Origin: CAVQMB01 sp963713445
Lineage (GTDB): Bacteria; Pseudomonadota; Gammaproteobacteria; Competibacterales; Competibacteraceae
DNA length: 64,000 nt
Direction: 5' to 3'
NCBI GenBank assembly: GCA_963713445.1
Contig: CAVQMB010000024.1
Location: forward strand, 62,001-126,000
Shown: positions 37,493 to 47,481 of the stretch, one piece after another
How positions within the stretch are numbered: position 1 is the stretch's first letter
Layout of the letters: every line of letters begins with the position of its first letter
Position numbers and translations under genes: made by a program
The notes under the pieces: model-generated
Seen by the model: only the letters and a program-made list of their open reading frames with translations
What the model was told of the DNA's origin: nothing
Database searches by the model: none

Positions 37493-40400
37493 TTACTCTT
37501 GTTTGTTAGCTGAAAGAACCGTGTGCCCAACAGCGCTTCGCGGAACAGGGACCACCCCGGTGGAGACCACCTTTAACTTCCAGTCCGCCGCCGCCGTGCC
37601 CTTCAGGTTCAGGTGTCCGGCCAGGAAATAGAGGCGCTGGGTATCCGCACTGCGGGAGGTGCAGAAACGATCCTGGAGGAAGAAAGGCGGGATGGCCTGA
37701 TAGTACAGCGCGGCCCGGACTGCCGCAGGCCGGCCCGTGAGGCCGCCGAGGTCGACCCGGTAGTCGACCGAGTCGCTGCCGCCGTGGCGATAGTCGGGGT
37801 CGTTGCCGACTGCGGTAGGCGCCACGTCCTCGGCCAGATCGGGCCCGGCGCCGAGCGCCTTGGCGATCGACCAGGCGCTGATCGAGCGCCGAGGAAGCCT
37901 TGGGCAGGAGGCGGTTGTCCTTCACCTTGGCGCAGATCGAGAGGAAGCTCGTGGTGAGCGGGCCTTCGCGGCTTGGCGCGCGGGGCCGCATTGGCCGTGC
38001 CGGTCGCGGGCGGGGCGGCAACCAGTTCCTGGTAGATCTGGGCCTGGTCCTGGCGGCTGATGACTTGGTAGTGCGGCTGGTGCGGCGCGAGCCGTGGATC
38101 GAGCCGCGCCGAGCAGTCGCCTGTCCACCACACCTCGCCCGCGATAGGCGCGCCTTTCCGCGTCGACGATGCGGCCGGCCGCGTCGGTGCGACCCGAGGC
38201 CCAGAGCACATTGCCGTCTGCGTCGAGCACGCTGAACTCGATGAAGGCCCGCCGGAAGCCGACGCCGGAGGGGAACTTGTGCCCGGCCATGTTGGCGACC
38301 GTGACCGGTCGCGTCTAGCGTCGCGGATCCAGCCATGCGTCGATCGATCCGATCCGGATGGCGGCGGTTCGTTGGGCAGCCTGGTCGAGCATGGCCTGCT
38401 CGGTGGCAGGACAGCGGGTCGAGCCCCTTGCTTGCCCAGCATCGGGTCCTGGGTGCGGATGCCGAGGATGTCGGGGAACTGCGCGGCCATCTTCGATGAG
38501 GAACACGTTCAGGCCGACCAGCGTGTGGCGGGCGAAGCCGTCGCGCACCGGCAGGTCGATGTCGTCCGGCCCGAGGGCGTACTCGGCCTGCGGGAAGTTC
38601 GATGTGCTCCTGGATGCTGGCGATCTTGCTGCTGTAAGGCTTGCCGGCCGCGTTCTTGCTGGGCATGTGGCAGCCCTGGCAGGACTGGGCCAGCGCGCCC
38701 GGCGCCGTCCGGCAGCGGGCCGTCCGGCGTTGTCCCGGTGCGGTAGGCGCTGAACGCCCATTCCGGGATAGGTGGTCTGCTCGTAGACGTGGCCGAGTCG
38801 TGCTCGCCGCTCGTGTAGCACCGGCAGGTGCACCGTGTGGCAGCTGCCGCAGACCTCCGATGTTCTGATGGCGTCGTCGTGGACCGGAGTGATCCCCAGC
38901 GCGTGCTCCATCGGCTGGTCTTCGGGTCCTCGAAGGGGCCGTAGAGCTCGCCGGCGCGCCGACCAGGAAGCTGCCGGTGAAGGTCTTGGCGAAGCCGTGC
39001 TCGTCCGGGTTCAGCGAGGGCCTGGCGCTCCGCCACGCAGTCGGTTCTGGGGCGCGTTCGCGGACCGCGTCGGTCGCGGCCGCGCCGAGCACCATGTGGT
39101 GGCAGGCGGTGCAGGAGATGCCGTCGCGCGCCAGCGCGCCGTAGCTTGCGAGATGGGCCTGGGGGTTGTCGGCCGGCTAGGGCACGGCATTCGCCGTCTC
39201 GCGCAGGAAGTCGCCGCAGCTCTTGCCGGTTTCCGGCTGGGGCTGGTCGATCGCCGAACTGGCGCTGGCCCAGTGATGCCGTGGCAACCCAGGCAGATGT
39301 CCTGGACCGGGGCCGACTGGCGGGGATGGAAGGTCTCGGTCTCGCTGGCGAGCTGGGCGTAGAAGATCGGGTCGCGCCCGCCGAGGCCCATGGGCGAGGT
39401 GCGCCAGGTGCGCGTAGGGCGAGAGGTTGAGCAGCGTGTCGTCCGTGCGGGTTGGGCGGGGTCATGTCGAACTGGAGCCCGGTGCCGCCGGCATCGTGGC
39501 AGCCGATGCACTGGTCGGAGGTCACGAACTGGCCGCGCGCCGTCGGTCCGCCGGCGCTCACCCAGACGTTGTCGTAGGTCTCGGACGGCATCTTGAAGAC
39601 CGTGTCCCAGGTGGGCGCGGGTAGAGTCGCGGGCTTTAACGCGCGGCCGAAAGCCGTGTTGTAGCGCAAAATGGGGCTGGCCGAGCCGCGGCGGATCGTC
39701 GCTTGGCAAGGCGACCAGCCGGTGATGGGATTGTGTCGGCGCGGTGTTGAAAAACTGCTGCACGAGAAACGCTAACGGCTGACCGGGCTCGCCCTGGATG
39801 TTGCGCAGACTGGCGAAGGTGAGGTTATCGCGCGCCGAGGCGTGGCAGTTCATGCAGTATTGACCGAAGCCCATGTACGGATAGCGGTTGTGCGGCCCGG
39901 GCGGCCAGTCGGGATCCCAACCGCTCCAGCCGAACCAGCCCCAGAACCAGCCATCCTGAGAGGCGTTGCGGTCGCGGACCATGACCGCGGCGCCGCTGGT
40001 GGGCAGCAGGCGCAACGGGTCGATACCGCTGCAGGCGGCAGCCGGTTCGGGATACATCTCCTTGATCATCACGGCGCCATCGGGCACTGGCGCAGGTTTG
40101 GCCGGTGCCTTGCTTTCGTCGAGCGGGCGATTGGCCTTGAGCCAAGCATACATTTCCTTGGAATACCAGATGACGACCGGCGCATGGGTGCCGTGACCGC
40201 TGCCGACCCAGTGGTGGTTTTGCAACATCGCCGTAAAGGGGCCGGTTTCGCGCACCCGCTTATCGCGCACCCAGCCGGCCTTGGTGTTGCGCTGGCAGAA
40301 ATTGCGCAGGAACTCGCCGAGCTTCGCCTCATACTGGTTCAATGGCACTGCACTCGGCCTACGGATAACAGCGGCCAGCGAGGCGCACAGCGCGGGATTG

Positions 40401-40537
40401 CGGGGCACCAACGGGACCGAGCGCGCCGCCGTGCAGGACTGCGACGCGGCGCTGGCCCACTGCGGCACGCATGCGAGGATACCCAAGGCGGTAATGCATG
40501 CGAATATCAAACCCCGCAATGTAAAGTCTCTGACCAT
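37493..40537 (-). pseudogene. Multiheme c-type cytochrome, heavily frameshifted
   Basis: ATG at 40537 after AAGGGGGAG; Sec signal (residues 1-31, ending ASA). Six CxxCH heme motifs lie in order: CMNCH (39839-39861), CIGCH (39488-39515), CLGCH (39281-39303), CTACH (39088-39120), CGSCH (38837-38855) and CQGCH (38664-38684). They fall in different frames, and coding alternates among the three minus frames at least six times. An in-frame TAG lies near 39178, within AVP-PADNPQ. C-terminal AGHKFPSGVGFRRAF and DPDYRHGGSDSVDYR are recognisable. Periplasmic electron carrier or oxidoreductase in its intact form, of about 1000 aa. Confidence 0.75.
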
Positions 40538-40818
40538 GTTGTGCTCCCCCTTATTTTTAACAAATATAGCCCATCTTCCCGGAATCCACGGCGCACTCGT
40601 TGGCACCGGAGACCCTCGGTGCCGCGATCAGAGCCCCTGGATTCGGTCGCATTGGTGGGAACTTGCTCCTTGACCCGGTATTCTCTGTCCAGAGTCGGAA
40701 GCGCGTTGATCCGCAGCCGACCGCCAACGGCCAGCAACGCCCCGCGGGAACACGGCGCAATGCGCCGGTGCGGCAGGCTTTACCACTGACATGACGCGAA
40801 AGCACCTGGAGCCCATCC
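40538..40818. other. Intergenic region between the cytochrome and the FAD oxidoreductase
   Basis: Divergent promoter region of 281 bases. No gene and no clear promoter pair identified. Confidence 0.3.
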
Positions 40819-42147
40819 TTGTCGCCGCCTGTTGATTCGGTATTGAACGATGATCAGCTGCCCGAGTCTGCCGATGTCGTCGTTATAGGCGGCGGCATCA
40901 TCGGATCATCGGCCGCCTATTACCTGGCCCGCAAAGGGCTGACAGTGACACTCGTTGAAAAAGGCCGGATCGGCGCGGAGCAATCCAGTCGCAACTGGGG
41001 CTGGTGCCGCCAGCAGGGCCGTGACCGGCGCGAACTCCCGTTAGTTCGGGAAAGCATACGGCTCTGGGAGGAACTTCAGAATGACATTGCCACCGATCTC
41101 GGCTTTCGCCGGACAGGGGTCCTCTACGTCACCACAGACCCGACCGAGCTGGCGCACTGGGAGCGCTGGGTCGAGGTCGCGCGGCAGTATCAGGTCCACA
41201 CCAGGCTGCTGGGACCCGCCAAAGCGGCCGAGCTGACGCCCGGCTGCAGTCACCACTGGGCAGGCGGCATCCACACCCCTGGTGACGGCCGGGCCGAACC
41301 CGCCCGGGCAGCGCCAGCGATTGCCCGGGCTGCCCGATCATTGGGCGTTACCGTGCATCAGAACTGCGCAGCCCGGGGACTGGACACAGAGGCTGGCCGG
41401 GTAACGCGGGTCGTGACTGAACAAGGTATCGTCCGAACCCGTGCGGTGTTGTGTGCTGCCGGAGCCTGGGCATCACTGTTTTGCCGCCGCCATGATATCG
41501 AGCTACCGCAACTCGCGCTGCGGGCCTCGGTATTGCGAACCGAGCCGGTGAGTTCAGTCACGGAAGGCGCCATCGGCAGCGCCGGCTTCTGCATCCGGCG
41601 GCGTCTCGATGGCGGCTACACCCTGGCACTGCGCAATCACAGCAGCTTTGACATAACCCCGGCGGCGTTCCGCTACGTCCGGGCTTTTCTGCCGGCCTAT
41701 CGACAGGAGGGTGAGCACATGAAGCTGCGCCTCGGTGCGCACTTTTTCCAGGCTTTGCGCTGGCCGCGGCGCTGGGCACTGGACCGGCCATCGCCGTTCG
41801 AGGAAGTGCGGGTACTCGATCCCGCGCCGGACCGCCGAGTCCTGGACCTGGCACTCACCAATCTGCGCGCCGCCTATCCCAGTCTAGGCAACGTGAGGAT
41901 GGCCGCAAGCTGGGCCGGCATGATCGATGTCACCCCCGACGCATTACCCGTTATCTCGGCGATCGACAACCTGCCGGGACTCTATCTGGCAACCGGCTTC
42001 AGTGGTCACGGTTTCGGCATCGGTCCCGGCGCCGGGCGCTTGGTTGCCGATCTGGTGAACGGCGATGAGCCCCTCGTCGATCCTCAGCCGTTCCGCCACT
42101 CACGGATGATAGACGGGACCAAGCTGTTGCCTGACACGGGACTCTAG
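40819..42147 (+). CDS. FAD-dependent oxidoreductase, DadA/glycine-oxidase-like
   Basis: 442 aa. N-terminal Rossmann motif VVVIGGGIIGSSAAYYLARKG, followed by E at the end of the second strand (LVEKGRIG) as expected for FAD binding; C-terminal GLYLATGFSGHGFGIGPGAGRLVADLV is the DAO-family FAD-closing motif. Likely oxidises an amine or amino acid. TTG start at 40819 with GGAG eight bases before. Convergent with a Liv-type amino-acid importer, consistent with use of an imported amino compound. No membrane segment. Confidence 0.88.
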   Translation: MSPPVDSVLNDDQLPESADVVVIGGGIIGSSAAYYLARKGLTVTLVEKGRIGAEQSSRNWGWCRQQGRDRRELPLVRESIRLWEELQNDIATDLGFRRTGVLYVTTDPTELAHWERWVEVARQYQVHTRLLGPAKAAELTPGCSHHWAGGIHTPGDGRAEPARAAPAIARAARSLGVTVHQNCAARGLDTEAGRVTRVVTEQGIVRTRAVLCAAGAWASLFCRRHDIELPQLALRASVLRTEPVSSVTEGAIGSAGFCIRRRLDGGYTLALRNHSSFDITPAAFRYVRAFLPAYRQEGEHMKLRLGAHFFQALRWPRRWALDRPSPFEEVRVLDPAPDRRVLDLALTNLRAAYPSLGNVRMAASWAGMIDVTPDALPVISAIDNLPGLYLATGFSGHGFGIGPGAGRLVADLVNGDEPLVDPQPFRHSRMIDGTKLLPDTGL

Positions 42148-42209
42148 CCTGACAAGCGGCCTGGTCCATTAAGCCCCGGCGAACCTCCCGGTCCGCCGGA
42201 GAATTACGA

Positions 42210-43410
42210 CTACTTGGCGCAGCGGCCGATCTTGAGCGCCTTGCATGGATCTTTGACAGCGGGAATGGTCTTAAGCACTTTAACCCGCAACCGGTCACCA
42301 TCGGCGACGATTTCCTCGACATGTTCGTCCTGAACGATATCCCGGGTGTGCGGATCGATCATAATAGGCCCGCGCGGGCTGTTATGTTTCCAGCCCTCCA
42401 GTAACTTCATCGCTGTGGCAGCATTGATCCGCCCAGACGAGCTATTGATGACATGGACGATAGCGGCCATGCCGTCCCAGCCGCCAACGGCCATGAAATC
42501 CGGCGTCGAATCCGTGCCATAGGCCGTTTTCCACTCCTTAACGAACGCCTGGTTGGCCGGATTGTCGTAGTCAGCCGCGTAATGGCGCCATGACGATGAT
42601 TCCGACGGCATTTTTACCCATGGCCTGCAGTTTGGTGTCTTGCACGATATCACCGGGACCAATCAGCTTGATGCCAGCCGCCCGTAAGCCCAGATCGCCA
42701 TAGGTCTTGACCATCGCAGCGGTATGCTCGCCGGCAGGCACGAAGGCATACAGACAATCCGGCTTTTCATCCTTAACCCGCTGCAGGAATGGCGTAAAGT
42801 CCGGCACATGCGCCGGGCTGCCCATAGGGATTTCGTCGATCAATTTGCCGCCTGCGTCCTCGAAGCCTTTCCTGAAGGCCTCCAGGCTGTCCTTGCCCGG
42901 GGGGTAATTGGTATAGCCAACCACAGCGGTCTTGCACTTGAGCGTATCGGCCGCGTACTTGCCCATGGGATAGCCCGGCTGCCACATGGTAAATGAGGTC
43001 CGCACGATGTATGGCGACAACGTCGTAATCCAGGCGGTGGCGGCGTTCATGACAACCATCGGCACCTTGGCCTGGGTAGCCAGCGGTGCACTGGCGATGG
43101 CATTGGGCGAAAATACGAAACCGGCCAGCATCTCCACCTTATCGCGGGTGATAAGCTGGCGCACCGCCGTTTTCGCGACCGCCCCACCGGGGTTCTTGGA
43201 ATCGCGTTTGATCAGCTCTATCTTGTTACTGCCCAGATCTTTCTTGTGGACTTTGAGATAGAGTTCCATGGCACGGGTAATCTGCTGACCGTACTCGGCA
43301 TTAACCCCCGAATACGGCAACACCACCCCAATCTTTACGGTCCGTGCTTGAGTCACCGGGACAGCCAGCACCAACAGTGCCGCAGCCACTACGAGTTTCA
43401 ACAATCGCAT
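42210..43410 (-). pseudogene. Branched-chain-amino-acid-type ABC binding protein, one frameshift
   Basis: Starts ATG 43410 after AGGAGGAGAGG; signal peptide (KLVVAAALLVLAVPVTQA), then VKIGVVLPYSGVNAEYGQQ, typical of Peripla_BP_6 (LivK-like) proteins. The first frame ends at 42571 shortly after AVGIIVM; the C-terminal third (HYAADYDNPANQAFVKEW and DFMAVGGWDGMAAI) continues in another frame to 42210. The shift lies at about 42580-42600. Length of the combined product (about 400 aa) fits the family. Real mutation or sequencing error. Last gene of the transporter set, 64 bases after livF. Confidence 0.85.
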
Positions 43411-43474
43411 TCCCTCTCCTCCTACTCGAATAATCGATCAAGTACTGCCCATCCATTCCGGCACCACACTGTCG

Positions 43475-44194
43475 TCAAGTGCCGCCGACGCCGATCAGAC
43501 CATCAAGCCGGCCACGGTCGCCAGCAAGTTCTGCGCTCGAACCATCGTAGGCCAGGCGACCTCGACTCATCACCAGTGTCCGCGGCGCAAAGTCCAATGC
43601 CACCCGGGTATTCTGCTCGACCAGCAGAATGGTCAGTCCTTCCTCATCGCGCAGCCGCTTCAGTGCCGCCACCAATTCCTCGACGATCACCGGCGCCAGC
43701 CCCTCCGAGGGCTCATCCAGCAGCACCACTCTGGGGTTGCCCATCAGCGCCCGGCCCACCGCCAGCATTTGCTGCTCACCGCCGGACAACTGGTTGCCGC
43801 GGTGCGTCTGGCGTTCGGCGAGTTGGGGAAACAGCTCGAATACGCCGGCGATGGTCCAACGCTGACGGGTTGCCGGTCTGACAGCCACTGTCAGATTCTC
43901 CCGTACCGTGAGGGACGGAAAAATCTCACGTTCCTGGGGTACATACCCGAGACCGGCTCTGGCCCGCTGATGCGGCGCCAGGCGGGTGATGTCACGGCCA
44001 TGTAACTGAAGGGTGCCATGATGTAAGTCGGTATGTCCCATAATCGTCGCCAGCAGGGTCGATTTGCCGACACCGTTGCGGCCGATCAGACTCACGCTCT
44101 CGCCGGCGCGCAAGACCAGATCCAGATCCTCCAACACCACCGTCTCGCCGTAGCCGGCCGCCAAGGCCGTCAGCGCCAACGCCGGCTCAGCCAT
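43475..44194 (-). CDS. livF: Branched-chain amino acid ABC transporter ATPase (LivF-like)
   Basis: 239 aa. Walker A GRNGVGKST, Q-loop, GLGYVPQEREIFPSLTV (typical LivF), LSGGEQQMLAVGRAL and LLDEPSEGLAP. ATG at 44194 overlaps livG by eight bases. Confidence 0.94.
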   Translation of the reverse strand: MAEPALALTALAAGYGETVVLEDLDLVLRAGESVSLIGRNGVGKSTLLATIMGHTDLHHGTLQLHGRDITRLAPHQRARAGLGYVPQEREIFPSLTVRENLTVAVRPATRQRWTIAGVFELFPQLAERQTHRGNQLSGGEQQMLAVGRALMGNPRVVLLDEPSEGLAPVIVEELVAALKRLRDEEGLTILLVEQNTRVALDFAPRTLVMSRGRLAYDGSSAELAGDRGRLDGLIGVGGT

Positions 44195-44939
44195 GCGCCG
44201 GCTCCCCGAGATACACCGCGCGCACCTGTTCGTCGCTGCTGACGTCCTGCGGCGTACCTTCGATCAACACGGCACCGGCGACCAGCACGGTGATGCGGCG
44301 TGCAAAACGAAACACCAGATCCATATCGTGTTCGATCATCAGCACCGCGATGTCCGCCGGCAGTGCTTCGATCGCGTCCAGAATGATATGACTCTCGGCC
44401 GACGGCACCCCGGCGGCGGGTTCATCCAGTAGCAACACCTTAGGTTGCTGGCCCAGGGCAAGGGCGATCTCGACCAACCGCTGCCGGCCATAGGGCAACT
44501 CGCGCACGGGCTTGAGCACGTCGTCCTGCAGCCGTAACGAACTCAACACCTCGAATGCTTCGTCGGCCACGGCACGCCGGGCACCGGCCGGACGCCACAG
44601 GTTGCTGGCCGCACCGGTCCGCTCAGCCACAGCCAGGCAGACATTTTCCAGCACCGTTAGGCCCCTGAACAACTGGTTGATCTGATAAGTCCGCACGATA
44701 CCCCGGCGGGCTCGACAGGCCTGCGACAACCGGCTGATCACCTCGCCCTGCAGCACAATATCGCCGCTGGAGGGTTTCAGCACTCCCGTGAGTAAATTAA
44801 CAAAACTGGTCTTACCAGCCCCGTTGGGTCCGATCAGAGCGTGCCGCGCACCCGGCTCAAGCCGGAAATTGATTGACCGCGCAACCTGCAGCGCTCCGAA
44901 ATTGCGGCACAGGTTGCGGGTCTCCAGCGCTGCCGTCAC
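44187..44939 (-). CDS. livG: Branched-chain amino acid ABC transporter ATPase (LivG-like)
   Basis: 250 aa. Walker A GPNGAGKTS, the LivG-type signature LPYGRQRLVEIALAL, and LLDEPAAGVPSAE. Overlaps livM by four bases. Confidence 0.93.
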   Translation of the reverse strand: MTAALETRNLCRNFGALQVARSINFRLEPGARHALIGPNGAGKTSFVNLLTGVLKPSSGDIVLQGEVISRLSQACRARRGIVRTYQINQLFRGLTVLENVCLAVAERTGAASNLWRPAGARRAVADEAFEVLSSLRLQDDVLKPVRELPYGRQRLVEIALALGQQPKVLLLDEPAAGVPSAESHIILDAIEALPADIAVLMIEHDMDLVFRFARRITVLVAGAVLIEGTPQDVSSDEQVRAVYLGEPAHG

Positions 44940-45943
44940 CGGCCGGTCCGCCCTAATAAGCGACCCAGATCGTCAACCAGGCCCAGCAGCCCACGGCGCG
45001 CAAACAGCACCGTCAGAACCAGCAACAGACCGACACCGAACTGCCAGAATTCGGGACTCAGCTGGGCCAGACGATCCTCCAGCAACAGGTAGACCGTCGC
45101 CCCCGCGAAGGCACCGTAGAGCCGACCGCGACCGCCCAGAATCAGCATAATGAGAACGCTCGCAGAGCGCTCAAAGCTCAGCGCGCTGAGCGTCACGAAA
45201 GCGTTCGACTGGGCAAACAGTCCCCCGGCTATGCCAGCGATGGCAGCAGAAATCGTGTAGATCGTAACCAGCCTGAGATGGACCGGGGAACCGAGCGCGT
45301 GCATCCGCTGGACATTCTCGCGAATCCCGATCAGGGACTGACCGAATGGCGAATAGACAATGCGTCGCACCACCAGGAACACCACAAACAACACGCCCAG
45401 CGCGTAGAGGTAATAGGTACGGCTGTAAAGATCATACTGGAATCGACCCAACAGCGGCGCGTTGACGATACCCGCGAGTCCGTCGAAACCACCCGTGATG
45501 TCGGACAAGGTATTCCCAAGCTCATACAACATGATGGCGACAGCGAGCGTCAGCATCAGCAGGGTAAGTCCTCGATAGCGGAGTAACACCCAGCCCGAAA
45601 CCAACCCGACCAGCCCCGCGCACACCCCAGCCGCCACCAAACCGGTCAGCGGTTCGCTCCAGCCGATGCGCGCCGCCAGCAACCCGGCCGTGTAGGCGCC
45701 GGTACCGAAGAACGCAGCATGCCCGAGGGTGACAATACCCGCATAACCCAGCACCAGATCGAGCGACAGTGCGAACAGGATGCTTATGAGTATCTGGGTA
45801 CCCAGCCCCAAGTAGTCCGGGAACAGAAAGAAAGCGGCCAGGGCGATCAACCAGGGCAACAGCTCGGTCGCCCGCCAGCGATGCCGGCGCAACAGGAATT
45901 CAGCCGCCGCACCCGGATCCGACTGGCGCTTAGTCGCGCCCAT
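44936..45943 (-). CDS. livM: Branched-chain amino acid ABC transporter permease (LivM-like)
   Basis: 335 aa with about ten helices. GYAGIVTLGHAAFFGTGAYTAGLLA is the LivM signature; the EAA-type loop contains GIRENVQRMHALG. The start overlaps the end of livH by 14 bases. Confidence 0.93.
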   Translation of the reverse strand: MGATKRQSDPGAAAEFLLRRHRWRATELLPWLIALAAFFLFPDYLGLGTQILISILFALSLDLVLGYAGIVTLGHAAFFGTGAYTAGLLAARIGWSEPLTGLVAAGVCAGLVGLVSGWVLLRYRGLTLLMLTLAVAIMLYELGNTLSDITGGFDGLAGIVNAPLLGRFQYDLYSRTYYLYALGVLFVVFLVVRRIVYSPFGQSLIGIRENVQRMHALGSPVHLRLVTIYTISAAIAGIAGGLFAQSNAFVTLSALSFERSASVLIMLILGGRGRLYGAFAGATVYLLLEDRLAQLSPEFWQFGVGLLLVLTVLFARRGLLGLVDDLGRLLGRTGR

Positions 45944-46805
45944 ACAGTCCTGCTGGTTTCATCAACAACAACACGATGGTGGCCGCATAGATGAAGAAAC
46001 CGCCACCCGCCGGGTAAAGGTACTTGCCAGCCGTATCGATAACCCCAAGGACCAGCGCTGCCACCAGCGTACCGCGGATGCTGCCGGCGCCTCCCACCGC
46101 CACCACGATCAGAAAGAACACCAGATACTGGATGGCAAACGATGGCGTAAGGCCCACTAGATTGACCGCCAGCCCACCCCCCAGGGCCGCCAGCGCACTG
46201 CCCAAAGCGAACGTCAGGGTAAACAACCAGTCGACATCAATACCCACCGATTGCGCCATGCGGCGATTGTCCACAGCGGCGCGGATCTTTGCCCCCAGGC
46301 TGGTGCGCTCGAAGCCGAACCATAATGCCAGCACCAGCGCCGTTCCAAGCACCAGCATGAAAAGACGGTAGGCCGCAAAGGTCCGGAAACCGAGATCAAC
46401 GCTGCCGTTAAGATAATCGGGAACATGGATCGATTGCGGCGTCGGCCCATAGATGAAGGTAAACGCCGCGATGGCCATGAACACCAGGCCGATGGTCAAC
46501 AACACCTGATCCAGTTCGTCGGTCTGATACAGCTTCGCATAAAGCAACCGCTCGAACAGCACGCTTACTGCGCCGACCAGCATCGAGGCAACAACCAGCG
46601 CGAGCAGGAACGGCAAACCGAACGCCGCCATCACGCCAACGGTGACATAGCCGCCGGCCATGGCAAACGCACCGTGTGCCAGATTCACGAAGCCCATCAG
46701 GCCCATGGTGACCGACAGGCCTACCGAGATGACAAATAGGATCATGCCGTAGGCCAGTCCGTCGAGAATGATGCCTACGGCAATGCTCAGGATGTGCTCC
46801 ACCAA
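45930..46805 (-). CDS. livH: Branched-chain amino acid ABC transporter permease (LivH-like)
   Basis: 291 aa, about eight helices. GLMGFVNLAHGAFAMAGGYV and AVGGAGSIRGTLVAAL are family signatures. First gene of the importer operon. Start is TTG 46805 or GTG 46802, with GGAG close upstream. Confidence 0.92.
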   Translation of the reverse strand: MVEHILSIAVGIILDGLAYGMILFVISVGLSVTMGLMGFVNLAHGAFAMAGGYVTVGVMAAFGLPFLLALVVASMLVGAVSVLFERLLYAKLYQTDELDQVLLTIGLVFMAIAAFTFIYGPTPQSIHVPDYLNGSVDLGFRTFAAYRLFMLVLGTALVLALWFGFERTSLGAKIRAAVDNRRMAQSVGIDVDWLFTLTFALGSALAALGGGLAVNLVGLTPSFAIQYLVFFLIVVAVGGAGSIRGTLVAALVLGVIDTAGKYLYPAGGGFFIYAATIVLLLMKPAGLYGRD

Positions 46806-47112
46806 CTCCGGGCCACTGTCTAATCGTTATCAACGTGCGTCCGAATCCGAATGGTCGCAGATGAGTATTAAAAAGGAAAGCCATCATGTGGTGGCACTAA
46901 ACGCAACACGCATCGCGCGAACCAGTGTGATGCAACCCGGCGACGGCGGTGACGACATTCACCCCAGCAGTCTTCCTCGCCACCCAGGCTTCCACAACCG
47001 CGATGGTGGCTGTTATGGTGACGTCATGGATGGAGAAAATCGGCCTTGTATAAATAGCCCCGTTCAGCAGAGCAGCATTAATCAAGCCCCTGGCTCTGCG
47101 GAGGATGACCCC
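46806..47112. other. Intergenic region between livH and a small plus-strand gene
   Basis: About 307 bases. The minus strand has an AT-rich patch (CTTTTTAATACTC near 46865-46880) that could be part of the livH promoter. The plus-strand frame of the next gene stays open through it, but only the start at 47113 has a good ribosome binding site. Confidence 0.35.
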
Positions 47113-47388
47113 ATGCTATGGACGACCGAGCGTCCGACCGTGCCCGGCTGGTACTGGTACAAAGACAAGCTGTACGGCCCGGCGCCCGTCTATGTGGACT
47201 GGACCGGTTTTGGCGACGAACCAGCAGCCTGCCAGCTGGCCGTTGTGGATTGCTGCCTTGATGAGGACACTCAACCATTGTGTGCCATCATCGATCTCGA
47301 CGGCCACTGGGCAGGCCCACTGAAGATGCCGGATGACAGGCCCGGCGCCGTGCCCCAGGCCCGGTCGCACCTGCGGGCCGGCCGCTGA
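47113..47388 (+). CDS. Hypothetical protein with GWYWYKDKLYGP motif (91 aa)
   Basis: ATG 47113 with GGAGG eight bases upstream. Aromatic-rich N-terminus (PGWYWYKDKLYGPAPVYVDW) and two Cys-containing strands (AVVDCCLDED, CAIIDLDGHWAGP) suggest a small beta fold similar to phage and bacterial GWYW-type domains of unknown function. No signal peptide. An in-frame ATG at 47026 is an alternative. Function unknown. Confidence 0.55.
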   Translation: MLWTTERPTVPGWYWYKDKLYGPAPVYVDWTGFGDEPAACQLAVVDCCLDEDTQPLCAIIDLDGHWAGPLKMPDDRPGAVPQARSHLRAGR

Positions 47389-47481
47389 GACGATTGCGCC
47401 GACCGGACTGGCGGCGATTCCAAACAAACGGATACGATAACCTCGTGACGGGCCCTGCGTGCCCGATCTGACCCAGACACC

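Noticed and set aside
32601..40606. Overlapping frames read as programmed frameshifting
   Set aside because: Too many shifts, at no slippery heptamer pattern I could see, and limited to this block; errors or decay explain it better.
46768..47112. Upstream extension of the 91-aa hypothetical protein
   Set aside because: The longer frame lacks a ribosome binding site, while ATG 47113 has GGAGG at the right distance.
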